Of a DNA stretch of 64,000 nucleotides, positions 1 through 9,057 are shown piece after piece. The position numbers and the translations under genes are program-made. Below the pieces are notes generated by a model that saw only the letters and a list, made by a program, of their open reading frames with translations, was not told where the DNA came from and searched no databases. Position 1 is the stretch's first letter; every line of letters starts with the position of its first letter. Source of the stretch: Flavobacterium acetivorans (GTDB lineage: Bacteria; Bacteroidota; Bacteroidia; Flavobacteriales; Flavobacteriaceae); contig NZ_CP087132.1 of assembly GCF_020911885.1 (NCBI RefSeq), positions 868,001 through 932,000 on the forward strand, written 5' to 3'.

Positions 1-368
1 GAAGTTTCGGCACGCTGTGCAAAAATGTCCAGAATAAGGTGCGTCCTGTCCAGAATTTTACATTCGGTAATTATCTTGGAAATATTTTTTTGTTGTGAAG
101 GTGTTAACTCATCATCAAAAATCAATGTCGAAATACTATTCTCCTTTACATACGCATGAATCTCTTCGATCTTTCCTGTACCCATAAAAGTTTTAGGATT
201 GGGACGTTCCATTTTTTGCGAAAAGCGTTTCACCACTTCTCCACCAGCCGTAAAAGTTAAAAACTCCAGTTCGTCAAGATATTCGTTTAATTTCTCTTCG
301 CTTTGATTTTGAGTTACAATGCCTACAATGGCTGTTTTTTCGAAATTTAATACTTCTTTTTCTAACAT
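1..368 (-). CDS. hflX: GTPase HflX, N-terminal part (runs off window start)
   Basis: The ATG is at 366-368 and the frame stays open to base 1, giving 122 residues. The peptide starts MLEKEVLNFEKTAIVGIV and carries the HflX N-terminal hallmarks GTGKIEEI, FDDELTPSQQ and LDRTHLILDIFAQRA. HflX is a ribosome-associated GTPase that splits stalled or heat-damaged ribosomes. The G domain would lie beyond the window, so GTP-binding motifs cannot be checked. A TAnnTTTG-type -7 box (TAAATTTG on the minus strand, 385-392) lies 17 bases upstream of the start. Identification rests on the N-terminal domain alone, but that domain is distinctive. Confidence 0.9.
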   Translation of the reverse strand, partial: MLEKEVLNFEKTAIVGIVTQNQSEEKLNEYLDELEFLTFTAGGEVVKRFSQKMERPNPKTFMGTGKIEEIHAYVKENSISTLIFDDELTPSQQKNISKIITECKILDRTHLILDIFAQRAET

Positions 369-508
369 AACTTTGAATAAGCTACAAATTTAATCATTTG
401 CTAGGTACTTACACTTATTGAAATCGCTTTTTAAATCGAATAGAAAACAAATTAATGCGCTTGTTTTCCAGACTTGAACCTAAAAATGCATTAGTTATCG
501 TCAACATA

Positions 509-1378
509 TTACTCGTAAAGATAGGTGGTTTGCGTTTTTACAATCCCATTCTCTTCTATTAGCGCATGCGAAACAGGATAATTAGTACTGTTGTATTTAT
601 AAGTGCCCGATTTTCCAATAAAATTTACCGAAGTAGATTTAGAACTCAATTGATTATTCTCAGAAACGGATTGCAAATCAAATTCATCTTCATAAAAAGA
701 AACTATGGGAACAATCAGTCTGTAATTCTCGCCAAATATATTTTTTACAATCAGCTGATTAATCGAATTTTTATCATCAAAAGTATAATACTGAGTTGAT
801 TTATCTCCAACCAATCCTTTCTGACTCACAAAATTATTTTTGTAATAACCATACTCTTTTTTACTGATAATCTGTTGGTTTCTATCTCTTGAAGCTCTCC
901 TTACGATGATCCCGTTTTCGACTATATATTCAATGTCTTCAACAAAATTTTGGTGATTATTACTTTTTTTTGTGATTGCTTTTATTCTGGCACCTTCGTA
1001 TGTTAGCGTTATTGTCTTAGTAACATATTGGCCATTTTCATCGTATTTTTTACTAAATTTTGTTAGTCTGTTTGCTTTGTCATAGCTGTAATTAACCACT
1101 TCTTTCCAGCCGCTTCCCTCTCTTTCTTTTACCGTCATGTCCAATAGTCCATTTGGATTGTAAAAGAAGCTTTGGATAACATCAGACGTTTTGATAGAGG
1201 AGAGTTTTCCTCCCTTAAATTGCATTGTTTTGTTGACAATTTCACCATCTTTCAAATTGCGAAAATTTGTTTTAACAACATTAATTTGTTTTAACTTAAC
1301 TGTGTTCTCTAGTGTTTGACTTTGCGTCAAAAAAGGCGAGACCACCATAAGAATAATGGTGATAAAGTACGTTTTCAT
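509..1378 (-). CDS. Secreted protein of unknown function with YD-like repeats
   Basis: A 289-residue protein with a clear Sec signal peptide (MKTYFITIILMVVSPFLTQSQ) and no lipobox. The mature part is rich in Lys, Asn, Tyr and Thr and reads as short beta-strand repeats such as NYSYDKANRLTKFSKKYDENG and YTFDDKNSINQLIVKN, which loosely resemble RHS/YD repeats. It is far too short to be an RHS toxin and has no toxin domain. It stands alone between hflX and the FKBP gene. Similar exported YD-like proteins are common in Flavobacteriia, but I know of no assigned function. Confidence 0.7.
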   Translation of the reverse strand: MKTYFITIILMVVSPFLTQSQTLENTVKLKQINVVKTNFRNLKDGEIVNKTMQFKGGKLSSIKTSDVIQSFFYNPNGLLDMTVKEREGSGWKEVVNYSYDKANRLTKFSKKYDENGQYVTKTITLTYEGARIKAITKKSNNHQNFVEDIEYIVENGIIVRRASRDRNQQIISKKEYGYYKNNFVSQKGLVGDKSTQYYTFDDKNSINQLIVKNIFGENYRLIVPIVSFYEDEFDLQSVSENNQLSSKSTSVNFIGKSGTYKYNSTNYPVSHALIEENGIVKTQTTYLYE

Positions 1379-1514
1379 GTGGTATTTTTATAGATTTGGG
1401 ACGGCAAAATACAAAACAAAAAATAAGCAAAACAATTATGACTGCACAATTGCTGCTTATTAAAAGTTATTTATATTTAAAAGTAGGTTCGGGATATTAT
1501 AAAACCCAATTTAG

Positions 1515-1555
1515 AATGAGCTAAAACGACTCAAAAAGAGGGGTTTTAGCTCATT
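1515..1555 (-). terminator. Hairpin downstream of the FKBP gene
   Basis: Thirteen-base perfect arms AATGAGCTAAAAC (1515-1527) and GTTTTAGCTCATT (1543-1555) flank a 15-base loop, 4 bases past the FKBP stop. There is no good T tract on the minus strand, so intrinsic termination is plausible but not certain. Confidence 0.5.
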
Positions 1556-1558
1556 ATT

Positions 1559-2008
1559 TTAATTAACGGTAATCAATTTTACCTCAAAAATAAGTACAGA
1601 ACCTCCAGGAATAGGCCCTCTATCATTGCTTCCATAACCCAGATGAGCCGGAATTAAAAGAATACCGCTACCGCCTTCTTTAAAAAAAGGAATTCCTTCT
1701 GTCCATCCTTTTATTACCTGTTGCAAACCAAAGGAAATTCCGCTGTCTTTACTTTGATCGAATACAGTACCATTGGTAAAATAGCCTTTGTAAGCCACCG
1801 TTACATTAGAGGTAGCAGTAGGTTGTTTTCCCGTTCCGGCTTCCTTAATTACGTAATACAAACCTGAACTGCTTTTTTGAGCAGTTAAATCATTTTTGGC
1901 TATATAATCAACAATTTCTTGTTCATTCTTAGCGGTATAATCCGTTTCTTTATCTTTTGAACAAGATATAAATAGAATCGAGATTAGGGCAATTAAAGTG
2001 TATTTCAT
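1559..2008 (-). CDS. FKBP-type peptidyl-prolyl cis-trans isomerase, lipoprotein
   Basis: 149 residues. A lipoprotein signal (LISILFISC, lipid Cys near residue 16) is followed by a short linker and one FKBP domain over about residues 45-149. FKBP features are visible: VAYKGYFTNGTVFDQS, GLQQVIKGWTEGIPFFKEGG and LIPAHLGYGSNDRGPIPGGS, ending in FEVKLI. It should catalyse prolyl isomerisation of exported proteins in the periplasm, anchored to a membrane. The gene has its own -7 box at 2032-2039 and a hairpin after it, so it is probably monocistronic. In Flavobacteria such single-domain FKBP lipoproteins are sometimes called gliding-motility associated; nothing here proves that role. Confidence 0.9.
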   Translation of the reverse strand: MKYTLIALISILFISCSKDKETDYTAKNEQEIVDYIAKNDLTAQKSSSGLYYVIKEAGTGKQPTATSNVTVAYKGYFTNGTVFDQSKDSGISFGLQQVIKGWTEGIPFFKEGGSGILLIPAHLGYGSNDRGPIPGGSVLIFEVKLITVN

Positions 2009-2031
2009 GGTGCATTTTTTTTATAAAAAAG

Positions 2032-2039
2032 CAAATATA
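2032..2039 (-). promoter_or_regulatory. Bacteroidota -7 box (TATATTTG) for the FKBP gene
   Basis: The minus strand reads TATATTTG, an exact TAnnTTTG match, 24 bases before the FKBP ATG. A TTG lies about 24 bases further upstream, slightly more than the usual spacing. Confidence 0.5.
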
Positions 2040-2072
2040 GCACAATTCAAACTATCTCCTTCGCAAAAAAAA

Positions 2073-3422
2073 CTAGTCACCAAATACCTGCACGTCATCT
2101 ACCAGAAATGAACCATCTAAGGCTAGGTCTTTTCCAGAACCAATGTATTTAAAGGCGATGTTTATCTTCCCCGTATAAGTCGACAAATCAACCGTCCCCG
2201 AACCAATGAACTCATTCCAAGGCGTACTTTGATTAGGTATTCTGACCGAAACGGGGATCCAAGTTGCCGAATTGATATGGAGCCCATCAAAATCAGTCGA
2301 GATATAAACTTCTAACGTATTTAAAGGAGAATCTACATCCAGATGATGTTGAGCGGTTCTGAATGAAAGTGTTTCATTAGTATGAGTATCCATATCAATT
2401 TTTGGGCTAATGAGCCAAACAATATTAGAAACCACTTTGGTTCCCGTTATGGTAAATTCGGCATAACCATTCGTTGCTGTAATTCCGCCTTTCCAGACAA
2501 TGGCTCCGGTTTCAATAATATTACTCCAACCCGGCAAACTCAAATTAGTACCATCGGATACGCTTTGAAAATCTTCGATAAAAAAAGGAATCTTGCGCTC
2601 AGCATTCATTTGAAGATCGGTTTCATTTCGAGCCACTAATTGGTAATCACTGGCATATTTTGTTAAAACTCCACGCACTTTACCGCTTCCATCAGGGACG
2701 CTATTTTTAGAGAAATCAGCATAACTACTGGTTCTAAAAATAATCTGATTGCCTTTTTCATCTACGAGATTCCAATTGGTCGCCCCACCTACATCATTAG
2801 TTGCTTCATAATACTGACGCCCAATGGCTGGCTCTGTAAATTGCACTTTCGATACCTCAACGAGAGTGTTGAGATAACTATCGTTAATTTGATCCAAACT
2901 CAACGGCTGAACTAATTGTTCTTCATTCATATTGATACATGAAGCCAGCAACACCTTTTTATAATCATTTTGCGAAAGTCGTCCTACTCCTCCCTGATTG
3001 TAGGCGTTCACATACAAAGCCCCAATACGCAGTGCTCCATAATATAAATCGGTATATTGCTCTTTTAATTTCACATATACTTTATTCCCCACCCGAAAAT
3101 CAACATATAAATTAGTGGCATCAACAGGCACACTAAAACCGATGGTTTGATTGGTGGCTGTAGCCAAGGTTTGAAGCGAGATTGTTTTAAAAAAATTTCC
3201 CTTCTCATCACTGGAGACCACATAAGCTTCGATTACGTCATCATAGGGATATTGAGCTACAATTTCGGCAGCATTGGCATGAACTTGGACGACAGTTTTG
3301 TTTGCGACAAAATCCGGCTGGGTACAACTCAGCTTAGGAACTTCGACCTCATCATTTACGCAACTAGAAAAGAGCACTGCAAAGACCATTAAAAAAAAGC
3401 ATTTTATACTATTACTTTCCAT
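2073..3422 (-). CDS. DUF5689 domain lipoprotein (partner of the TonB receptor)
   Basis: 449 residues. The lipoprotein signal is MVFAVLFSSC (Cys near residue 21). Residues about 40-270 match the DUF5689 style seen in Bacteroidota (VYVKLKEQYTDLYYGALRIG; LVEVSKVQFTEP; GNQIIFRTSSYADF; GSGKVRGVLTKY). The C-terminal part, about 275-449, resembles a choice-of-anchor J/jelly-roll domain (FIEDFQSV, LPGWSN, LSFRTAQ, FLVDDVQVFG). The gene starts 18 bases after the TonB-receptor stop, so the two are almost certainly co-transcribed. By analogy with SusD-like partners it may help substrate capture at the cell surface, but no substrate is evident. Confidence 0.8.
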   Translation of the reverse strand: MESNSIKCFFLMVFAVLFSSCVNDEVEVPKLSCTQPDFVANKTVVQVHANAAEIVAQYPYDDVIEAYVVSSDEKGNFFKTISLQTLATATNQTIGFSVPVDATNLYVDFRVGNKVYVKLKEQYTDLYYGALRIGALYVNAYNQGGVGRLSQNDYKKVLLASCINMNEEQLVQPLSLDQINDSYLNTLVEVSKVQFTEPAIGRQYYEATNDVGGATNWNLVDEKGNQIIFRTSSYADFSKNSVPDGSGKVRGVLTKYASDYQLVARNETDLQMNAERKIPFFIEDFQSVSDGTNLSLPGWSNIIETGAIVWKGGITATNGYAEFTITGTKVVSNIVWLISPKIDMDTHTNETLSFRTAQHHLDVDSPLNTLEVYISTDFDGLHINSATWIPVSVRIPNQSTPWNEFIGSGTVDLSTYTGKINIAFKYIGSGKDLALDGSFLVDDVQVFGD

Positions 3423-3440
3423 ACCATTTGATTTAAAAAT

Positions 3441-6278
3441 TTAAAAACTGAAGTAGAGATTCACAAAATAGCTTTGACCATAGCCATAAAAATATTTATT
3501 GCCAAAAGAAGGTGTCCCGCTGGAAATATCCTGATTGAGCTGACGGAAATTAGCATTACGAGCTTGCTCATAGCCGCCTGTTTTATAACTTTTATCCAAT
3601 ATATTATTTACACTCACAAAAAGCCCCAGATATTTTCCCTTAATTCTCCAGGATTTCCCTCCAATTAAATTGAGTAAAACTACAGGATCAAATCGCTCCT
3701 GTTGTAGTAACTCCTTTGCTCTTTCCTCGGTAGCTTCGGGAAAAGTGAAACCGCTGGCGGGATTTGTATAAAATTGTGCTGTTCTGGAAATGGGTGAAAC
3801 ATCAATATAGGAATCGGCTAGATAATTCACATTGGTTCCTATCCACCAGTATTTGGGATCTCGATATTCGAGCCCTAAACAATACGCCTGCTGTGGCATG
3901 CCTGCTTGCTTGTAATTTTTTAAAAGTGCTGTCCCAAAATCATACGATGGATTCGTATTTTCAATAGTGGCTACCGCATCATTATTAATACTTACCTTAG
4001 GATTATTGTCATAGGTAAATTGCCCATAAGCCGCCGAAAAGCTTGTTTTTAATGTAGTACTGAGTTGGTACTCCAAACTTAATTCGGCTCCGATATTCTT
4101 GCGGTTCAGATTGGTCAAGGTCTGGCTGACAAAAGCATTGGTATTAGTATATCCCGCCTCATTGTCAAAGATTCCTTCGGCATAAAAAAAGGAAATTTTA
4201 GTAGCATCTTTTATGGTCGAATAATAGGCTGTTCCTCTCATTTTTAAATAGGGCGATCGAAAAGTATAGCTAATATCAAGACTATTGACAACTTCACTTT
4301 TCAAGTTCTCCACAATCGAATTATTCAATCGCGCATTGGGAAAAGCGCTTCTAAGACTGGGTGCTTTGGTCAAATGGGCTGCGTTGAAATTCAATGATTG
4401 CTTGCCCGATATTTTAAAAGTAATCCCTCCTTTGAAGCCAAAATTCTCGAATTGCACTTTCTCACTTTTACCAAAAGAGGTCGTCTCATAAATTCCATTG
4501 CGATACAAACCTTCCCTTTGATAATTAGTGCTACTGAAGGATTGCGCCAAGTAAAAATCGGCTTTATTATAAGAAAATTTAAACTGACTGAAAGCGTCAA
4601 CAGTATTAGCGCTGTACTTATAATTGTAGCCATAAGCGTCGCCCACTAGCACCTGACGGTTTGGATTATTCAAATCAGATTGCGCTTGGCTTCCGTTATA
4701 AAATCCATCAATATCTTCAAAAAAAGCGCCTCCCAATAAATCCAACAGCTTTTGGTAATTGTGAGATTTTAAATCCCGAAACGAAGCACCCACATTCAAA
4801 ATTAAATTTTCATTTAGTTGCGAATTAAAGTTAGACGCTGCCACAATGGTTTGATCATCGGTCCGATCTTCATATAAAACATAATGACTTTGTGCCGGTT
4901 CATAAGCTGTTATGGTTCCATTGTTACCCACAATTGGATTCTGATTGGCTCGGTAGATTGCCTCCCAGTCGATTTGAGGATTTGCCAGAAATGCAAGTTT
5001 ACTTTTCTCAGCATTCTCATAATCCGGTATAAACTCACCCGAAAACTCTCCATTGTCTTTGGCATACATCGAACTGTAATAGCTGGGCATTTTTCTAAAA
5101 TAAGTTGGATCCGGACTATTGGCATTTTGATAATCGATATTACTGTTCGCTATTTTCCCAAACTGATACATCACACTGAAATTCAAATTAGTGTGATCAT
5201 TTATTTTAAAAAAATGATTTAACATCAGGATGGGTTCTTCGATGGTTTTTTCTCTCGCATTTCTTTTTTTACCGTTTTGATAACCCCAGTAGGAATTGTA
5301 TTTCTCACTCGTCAATTGCCTAACCTCATCTGTGTTTGGCGAATTTTTTCCTCGGGTATTGGGCGTATAAAAGCCCGTAACGTTAATCGAATGTTGCTCG
5401 TTCAATTTCTTTTCGACACTAAGAAAAAGCGAATTTGCATCATAAGTAGTTCCGTCAAAATAACCTTCTTCGGCATAGCGCTTTCCAGCCGAAACCACAT
5501 AAGCCCAACCGGCATTACTCATGCCCGAAGCATAAGTTCCCATCATACGCCAACTGTAATTCGTATTGGTTCCTGATACTGTAATTCTGGCGCCAGTCCT
5601 ATAAATTGAAGCACGAGTAATGATTTGCTGCGTTCCCAAAATACCCCCAAAAGTATAATCGGATGGTGCGGTCCCGATGGAAAACTCCTGATTTCGAGTA
5701 GCATCATTGAGTCCGCCCCAGTTGCTCCATTGCGGTCTGCCGTCATAAAGCTTGTTCATCGCGACGCCATTAATCATGGTCGTTGCATTCTCGCTGTCCA
5801 AACCGCGTACCCGGAATCGAGCCTGTCCCCAATTGAAAGCGGCTGCCTGCTGAAAAGCATCTTTGGATGATTGTAAAAGCCCCGAAGTACTCTCAGAACC
5901 ACTATTGTCATCTGTCAGTTCGTTTTCGAAAAGCCGAATTAATCCACTTTGCTGATCTAAAATTTGGTCTTCTTCCAGTAAAATAGTTCCCAAGTCGAGC
6001 AACTGACCCGCATTCAAACTTATGGGAACCAAAGCATCTTTGTATCCCTGATTGTGAAAAAGAATCAGATAATCCCCAGATGGTAAAGTATTAAAAAGAA
6101 ACTGCCCATCGGTTGCTGTCAGTTGCATCCAATTTGTGTTTTGAATTGAAACAACTACATAAGTCAAGGGTTGCATTGTTTTCGCATCTAAAATCTTACC
6201 CGAAATTCCGGCATTATTTTGGCCAAAAACAAATCCCATCTGCAAAATAAACAAGAGTGACAAAATACCATTTCTCAT
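3441..6278 (-). CDS. TonB-dependent outer-membrane receptor with carboxypeptidase-like N-domain
   Basis: 945 residues. A signal peptide (MRNGILSLLFILQMGFVFGQ) is followed by a carboxypeptidase-regulatory-like beta domain (about 22-105: ISGKILDAKTMQPLTYVVVS), then a plug domain (RFRVRGLDSENATTMINGVAM near residues 155-175) and a 22-strand-type barrel ending in aromatic SYFVNLYFSF, the usual outer-membrane C-terminus. It should import a TonB-energised ligand across the outer membrane. It heads a two-gene operon with the DUF5689 lipoprotein. The partner is not SusD, so this is not a classical polysaccharide locus; phosphate- or nucleic-acid-related cargo has been suggested for similar pairs, but the ligand here is unknown. 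Confidence 0.88.
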   Translation of the reverse strand: MRNGILSLLFILQMGFVFGQNNAGISGKILDAKTMQPLTYVVVSIQNTNWMQLTATDGQFLFNTLPSGDYLILFHNQGYKDALVPISLNAGQLLDLGTILLEEDQILDQQSGLIRLFENELTDDNSGSESTSGLLQSSKDAFQQAAAFNWGQARFRVRGLDSENATTMINGVAMNKLYDGRPQWSNWGGLNDATRNQEFSIGTAPSDYTFGGILGTQQIITRASIYRTGARITVSGTNTNYSWRMMGTYASGMSNAGWAYVVSAGKRYAEEGYFDGTTYDANSLFLSVEKKLNEQHSINVTGFYTPNTRGKNSPNTDEVRQLTSEKYNSYWGYQNGKKRNAREKTIEEPILMLNHFFKINDHTNLNFSVMYQFGKIANSNIDYQNANSPDPTYFRKMPSYYSSMYAKDNGEFSGEFIPDYENAEKSKLAFLANPQIDWEAIYRANQNPIVGNNGTITAYEPAQSHYVLYEDRTDDQTIVAASNFNSQLNENLILNVGASFRDLKSHNYQKLLDLLGGAFFEDIDGFYNGSQAQSDLNNPNRQVLVGDAYGYNYKYSANTVDAFSQFKFSYNKADFYLAQSFSSTNYQREGLYRNGIYETTSFGKSEKVQFENFGFKGGITFKISGKQSLNFNAAHLTKAPSLRSAFPNARLNNSIVENLKSEVVNSLDISYTFRSPYLKMRGTAYYSTIKDATKISFFYAEGIFDNEAGYTNTNAFVSQTLTNLNRKNIGAELSLEYQLSTTLKTSFSAAYGQFTYDNNPKVSINNDAVATIENTNPSYDFGTALLKNYKQAGMPQQAYCLGLEYRDPKYWWIGTNVNYLADSYIDVSPISRTAQFYTNPASGFTFPEATEERAKELLQQERFDPVVLLNLIGGKSWRIKGKYLGLFVSVNNILDKSYKTGGYEQARNANFRQLNQDISSGTPSFGNKYFYGYGQSYFVNLYFSF

Positions 6279-6572
6279 AAGCCTGTCTCTACTTTTCCGC
6301 CAAAAAATCCTAATAAATCAGGAAATTTTGCCTGTTAAATAAAAAAATGATTGTTTCATTTCTGTCCATAAAAAATATCCCGAAAAGGAATACTATGTCA
6401 GAAACAACAGAAAAAGGTCTTTGGAAATAAAGGCATCACCCAATTGGGCTCTACAAAAAAATAGAAAAGTGGTATTTAGAATTCAAAACCAACTTAAAAA
6501 CACAACGGCTTGAATACTAATGTTAAAAATAGTAAAAAAAATCGTTAAGTGACTGATTTTCAATAAAAATAA
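6279..6572. other. Intergenic region upstream of the TonB receptor
   Basis: About 290 bases without a credible gene between the divergently supplied 5' end of the receptor operon and the MFS terminator. It is AT-rich with several A tracts. The receptor promoter should lie here, but I could not assign a clean TTG/TAnnTTTG pair. Confidence 0.5.
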
Positions 6573-6611
6573 AAAAAACCGACTGTTTTTCTAGGACATG
6601 TCGGCTTTTAA
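6573..6611 (-). terminator. Intrinsic terminator after the MFS gene
   Basis: On the minus strand AAAGCCGAC and GTCGGTTTT arms pair around a short loop and are followed by a run of T (the plus-strand A run at 6569-6578). It begins 17 bases past the MFS stop codon. Confidence 0.75.
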
Positions 6612-6627
6612 AAAGTGTAAATGTATT

Positions 6628-7839
6628 TTACTCGATTGCTTTGATTCTGGAAACCATAAGGGCTATCAAAATTCCGAAGATTCCAATAAAAGCGAAAGAG
6701 AATCGCAAACCAAACAACTCGGCAATATAACCGATCACGGGTGGTCCCATTAAAAACCCCAGAAAACTCACACTCGAAACAATTGTCAGTGCTTCACCAG
6801 GAGGAACTGTTGGGTTTTTTCCTGCCACACTATAAATTGTTGGTACAATCGTAGAAACCCCTAATCCCACAAGCATAAAAGCAAAAGTACACGGAATGAT
6901 ATACGGGAAAAATACCGAAACAAAAAGTCCGGTAGAAATCATCAGCCCGCTAATTTGCATGACTTTTTTTCGCCCAAATTTAAGAATCAAACCGTCCCCA
7001 ATGAAACGACCTCCGGCCATCATAATCATAAACGAAGTATAACCTAAAATTACTAATGCACCCGGCGCTTTAATCACATCCTTAAAATAAACACCGCTCC
7101 AATCAAACATTACACCCTCACTTGCCATCCCGCAGAAACCAATTACTCCCAGCCAAATTAAAGCACTGTCTGGTTTGGTGAACCTTTTTTTCTTTTTAGC
7201 TTTAATGGTTTCTTTGGCTTTTATCAAGAATTTAAAATTTAATGCTACCATTAGCAATACAATTCCGCCAACTATCAGAAAATGATGATAAGGCGTAAGT
7301 TCTAATGCCAGCATTCCTAAACCAACCAAAGCGCCCGTAAATCCAGCAAAACTCCACATCCCGTGAAAAGAAGACATGATTGTTTTCTTGAAAAGCACTT
7401 CGGTATAGACTCCTTGGGTATTCACAGCTATATTCGCCAAGTTCCCAAAAATTCCAAATACAAATAATCCCGCCAATAACTGCCAAGTTTGAGTTGCCAG
7501 ACCAATATTTGTCAAGCTAAAAGCATAGAATAACAACGAAATTATAAGAATACGGTGGCTACCAAAACGGGTAACTAATTTTCCTGAAAAAGGCATAATC
7601 ACTAATTGTCCCAATGGCAATGCAAATAAAATAGTTCCTAACTGACCTTCACTTAGATGCAATGCCGATTTAATATCCGGAATTCGGCTGGCCCAAGTGG
7701 CAAAACACAAACCCATGGCAAAATAAAACATAGAAACTGCCCAACGAATTCTATTGAGATACGAAATCTTAGCATTTTTGTACGTTTTCTTATACTTAGC
7801 TTTGGTTTTAAATCGGGATATGAAGTTTAGATCTATCAA
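6628..7839 (-). CDS. Major facilitator superfamily transporter (YbjJ-like)
   Basis: 403 residues with about 12 hydrophobic segments. The N-terminal half carries FYFAMGLCFATWASRIPDI and GKLVTRFGSHRIL, the MFS loop 2-3 signature, and resembles E. coli YbjJ; a charged central loop (KAKETIKAKKKKRFTK) separates two six-helix halves. The start is uncertain: the codon at 7837-7839 is TTG, and the first ATG (7731) falls inside the first helix, so the TTG or another rare start is more likely. A TACCTTTG -7 box lies 30 bases upstream (7869-7876). Substrate unknown; YbjJ itself is poorly characterised. Confidence 0.82.
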   Translation of the reverse strand: MIDLNFISRFKTKAKYKKTYKNAKISYLNRIRWAVSMFYFAMGLCFATWASRIPDIKSALHLSEGQLGTILFALPLGQLVIMPFSGKLVTRFGSHRILIISLLFYAFSLTNIGLATQTWQLLAGLFVFGIFGNLANIAVNTQGVYTEVLFKKTIMSSFHGMWSFAGFTGALVGLGMLALELTPYHHFLIVGGIVLLMVALNFKFLIKAKETIKAKKKKRFTKPDSALIWLGVIGFCGMASEGVMFDWSGVYFKDVIKAPGALVILGYTSFMIMMAGGRFIGDGLILKFGRKKVMQISGLMISTGLFVSVFFPYIIPCTFAFMLVGLGVSTIVPTIYSVAGKNPTVPPGEALTIVSSVSFLGFLMGPPVIGYIAELFGLRFSFAFIGIFGILIALMVSRIKAIE

Positions 7840-7868
7840 AATTGATTGACTTTAGAAGTTTAATTCTG

Positions 7869-7876
7869 CAAAGGTA
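7869..7876 (-). promoter_or_regulatory. -7 box (TACCTTTG) for the MFS gene
   Basis: Exact TAnnTTTG match on the minus strand, about 30 bases before the proposed TTG start. No well-spaced TTG -33 element is seen. Its position argues for the longer MFS reading frame over the internal ATG. Confidence 0.45.
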
Positions 7877-7946
7877 CAAAATGCCATAACTCAGTGAACC
7901 TGCTTACTTCTTTAACTAAAATTACAACGTTATTGTTTATAAAAAT

Positions 7947-7987
7947 AAATCTTCCCTAATTACTTTCAGAGTTTCTAGGGAAGATTT
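7947..7987 (-). terminator. Hairpin after the oxidoreductase pair
   Basis: Twelve-base perfect arms AAATCTTCCCTA (7947-7958) and TAGGGAAGATTT (7976-7987), followed on the minus strand by an A/T-rich run (ATTTTTATAAA). It lies 24 bases past the Gfo/Idh/MocA stop. Confidence 0.65.
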
Positions 7988-8010
7988 CTTGCTTTCTGCC
8001 AAAGGCAAAA

Positions 8011-9051
8011 CTATAAATCAATTACTTTCTTTTGGTTGTTGCTTAGTATTGCAGCTTCGATAATTTGCATGACATGAACCCCATCCTGCGCTGTAACCGG
8101 TTCTGGCATATCCTTTGAAATAGAATTGTAAACTCCGTCAAAAAAATCATAATAATTCCCTTGAAGTGTTGGGATCTTTTCGATCAAAACATCATTATTA
8201 ATCTCTGTATGAAGAATTCCCTCTTTGGTTTTAGGCTCTTTACCCCAAATATCAAGATTTGGTTTCTTAGCCAATTTTAAATCGTCTTCCTGCACATCGC
8301 CACGCACTTTTAAAAACGAGCCTTTTTTGCCATGAATCACATAGGAAGGAATGGCTTCGCGAACAAAAAACCCAGCTTTCAATCGCACTCTTACATCAGG
8401 ATAATACAGCAAAATATCGATATAATCATCTACCAAAGAGTGCGCTCTGGTAATTCGGATATCTGCAAAAACAGCTTGAGGTAAACCAAAAAAACTCAAA
8501 GCCTGATCAATCAAATGTGGTCCTAAATCTTTCAAAATTCCGGCACCAGAATTAGCCGTTTCTTTGTGTTGTTTTGGACTCAAATTCGGATTGTAACGAT
8601 CAAAATGAAATTCGGCCTCGACAATATCGCCCAATAGATTCTCTGAAATAACTTTCTTTACGGTTTTGAAATCGCTGTCCCATCTTCTGTTTTGAAAAAC
8701 GGCCAATTTTAATCCTTTTTCTTTGGCCAATGCAGCCAATTCCTGCGCTTCGGCCAGCGTCGTGGTAAATGCTTTTTCGACAATAGCATGTTTTCCGGCC
8801 AGCAAGACTTTTTTAGCATATTCAAAATGCGTTTCCACAGGCGTATTGACAATGACCAAATCAACATTATCTTTCAATAAATCATCCAAAGAAGCATAGC
8901 TTTTCGCCAAAGGATAATCATTTTGAATCAATTTTTTACTTCTTTCCCAAGAGCCAAGCAGTTCAAATCCTGGATGAATATCCAAAAACGGAGCATGGAA
9001 AACTTTTCCAGACATGCCGTAAGAAAGCAGTGCTGTTTTTATTTTTTGCAT
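8011..9051 (-). CDS. Gfo/Idh/MocA family oxidoreductase
   Basis: 346 residues. The N-terminal Rossmann fold begins KTALLSYGMSGKVFHAPFL, which is typical of the YhhX/IolW-like subgroup, and ends near residue 120; the C-terminal GFO/MocA alpha/beta domain follows (GAGILKDLGPHLIDQAL, with the usual catalytic-region His). The canonical EKP motif reads EKA here (VEKAFTTTLAEA). The enzyme should oxidise or reduce a sugar or cyclitol with NAD(P); the substrate cannot be read from sequence. It starts 6 bases after the stop of the old-yellow-enzyme gene, so the two form an operon. Confidence 0.9.
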   Translation of the reverse strand: MQKIKTALLSYGMSGKVFHAPFLDIHPGFELLGSWERSKKLIQNDYPLAKSYASLDDLLKDNVDLVIVNTPVETHFEYAKKVLLAGKHAIVEKAFTTTLAEAQELAALAKEKGLKLAVFQNRRWDSDFKTVKKVISENLLGDIVEAEFHFDRYNPNLSPKQHKETANSGAGILKDLGPHLIDQALSFFGLPQAVFADIRITRAHSLVDDYIDILLYYPDVRVRLKAGFFVREAIPSYVIHGKKGSFLKVRGDVQEDDLKLAKKPNLDIWGKEPKTKEGILHTEINNDVLIEKIPTLQGNYYDFFDGVYNSISKDMPEPVTAQDGVHVMQIIEAAILSNNQKKVIDL

Positions 9052-9057
9052 TTTTTT

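Noticed and set aside
4884..5222. 112-codon open frame on plus inside the TonB receptor
   Set aside because: Antisense shadow; the receptor frame is continuous with full family motifs.
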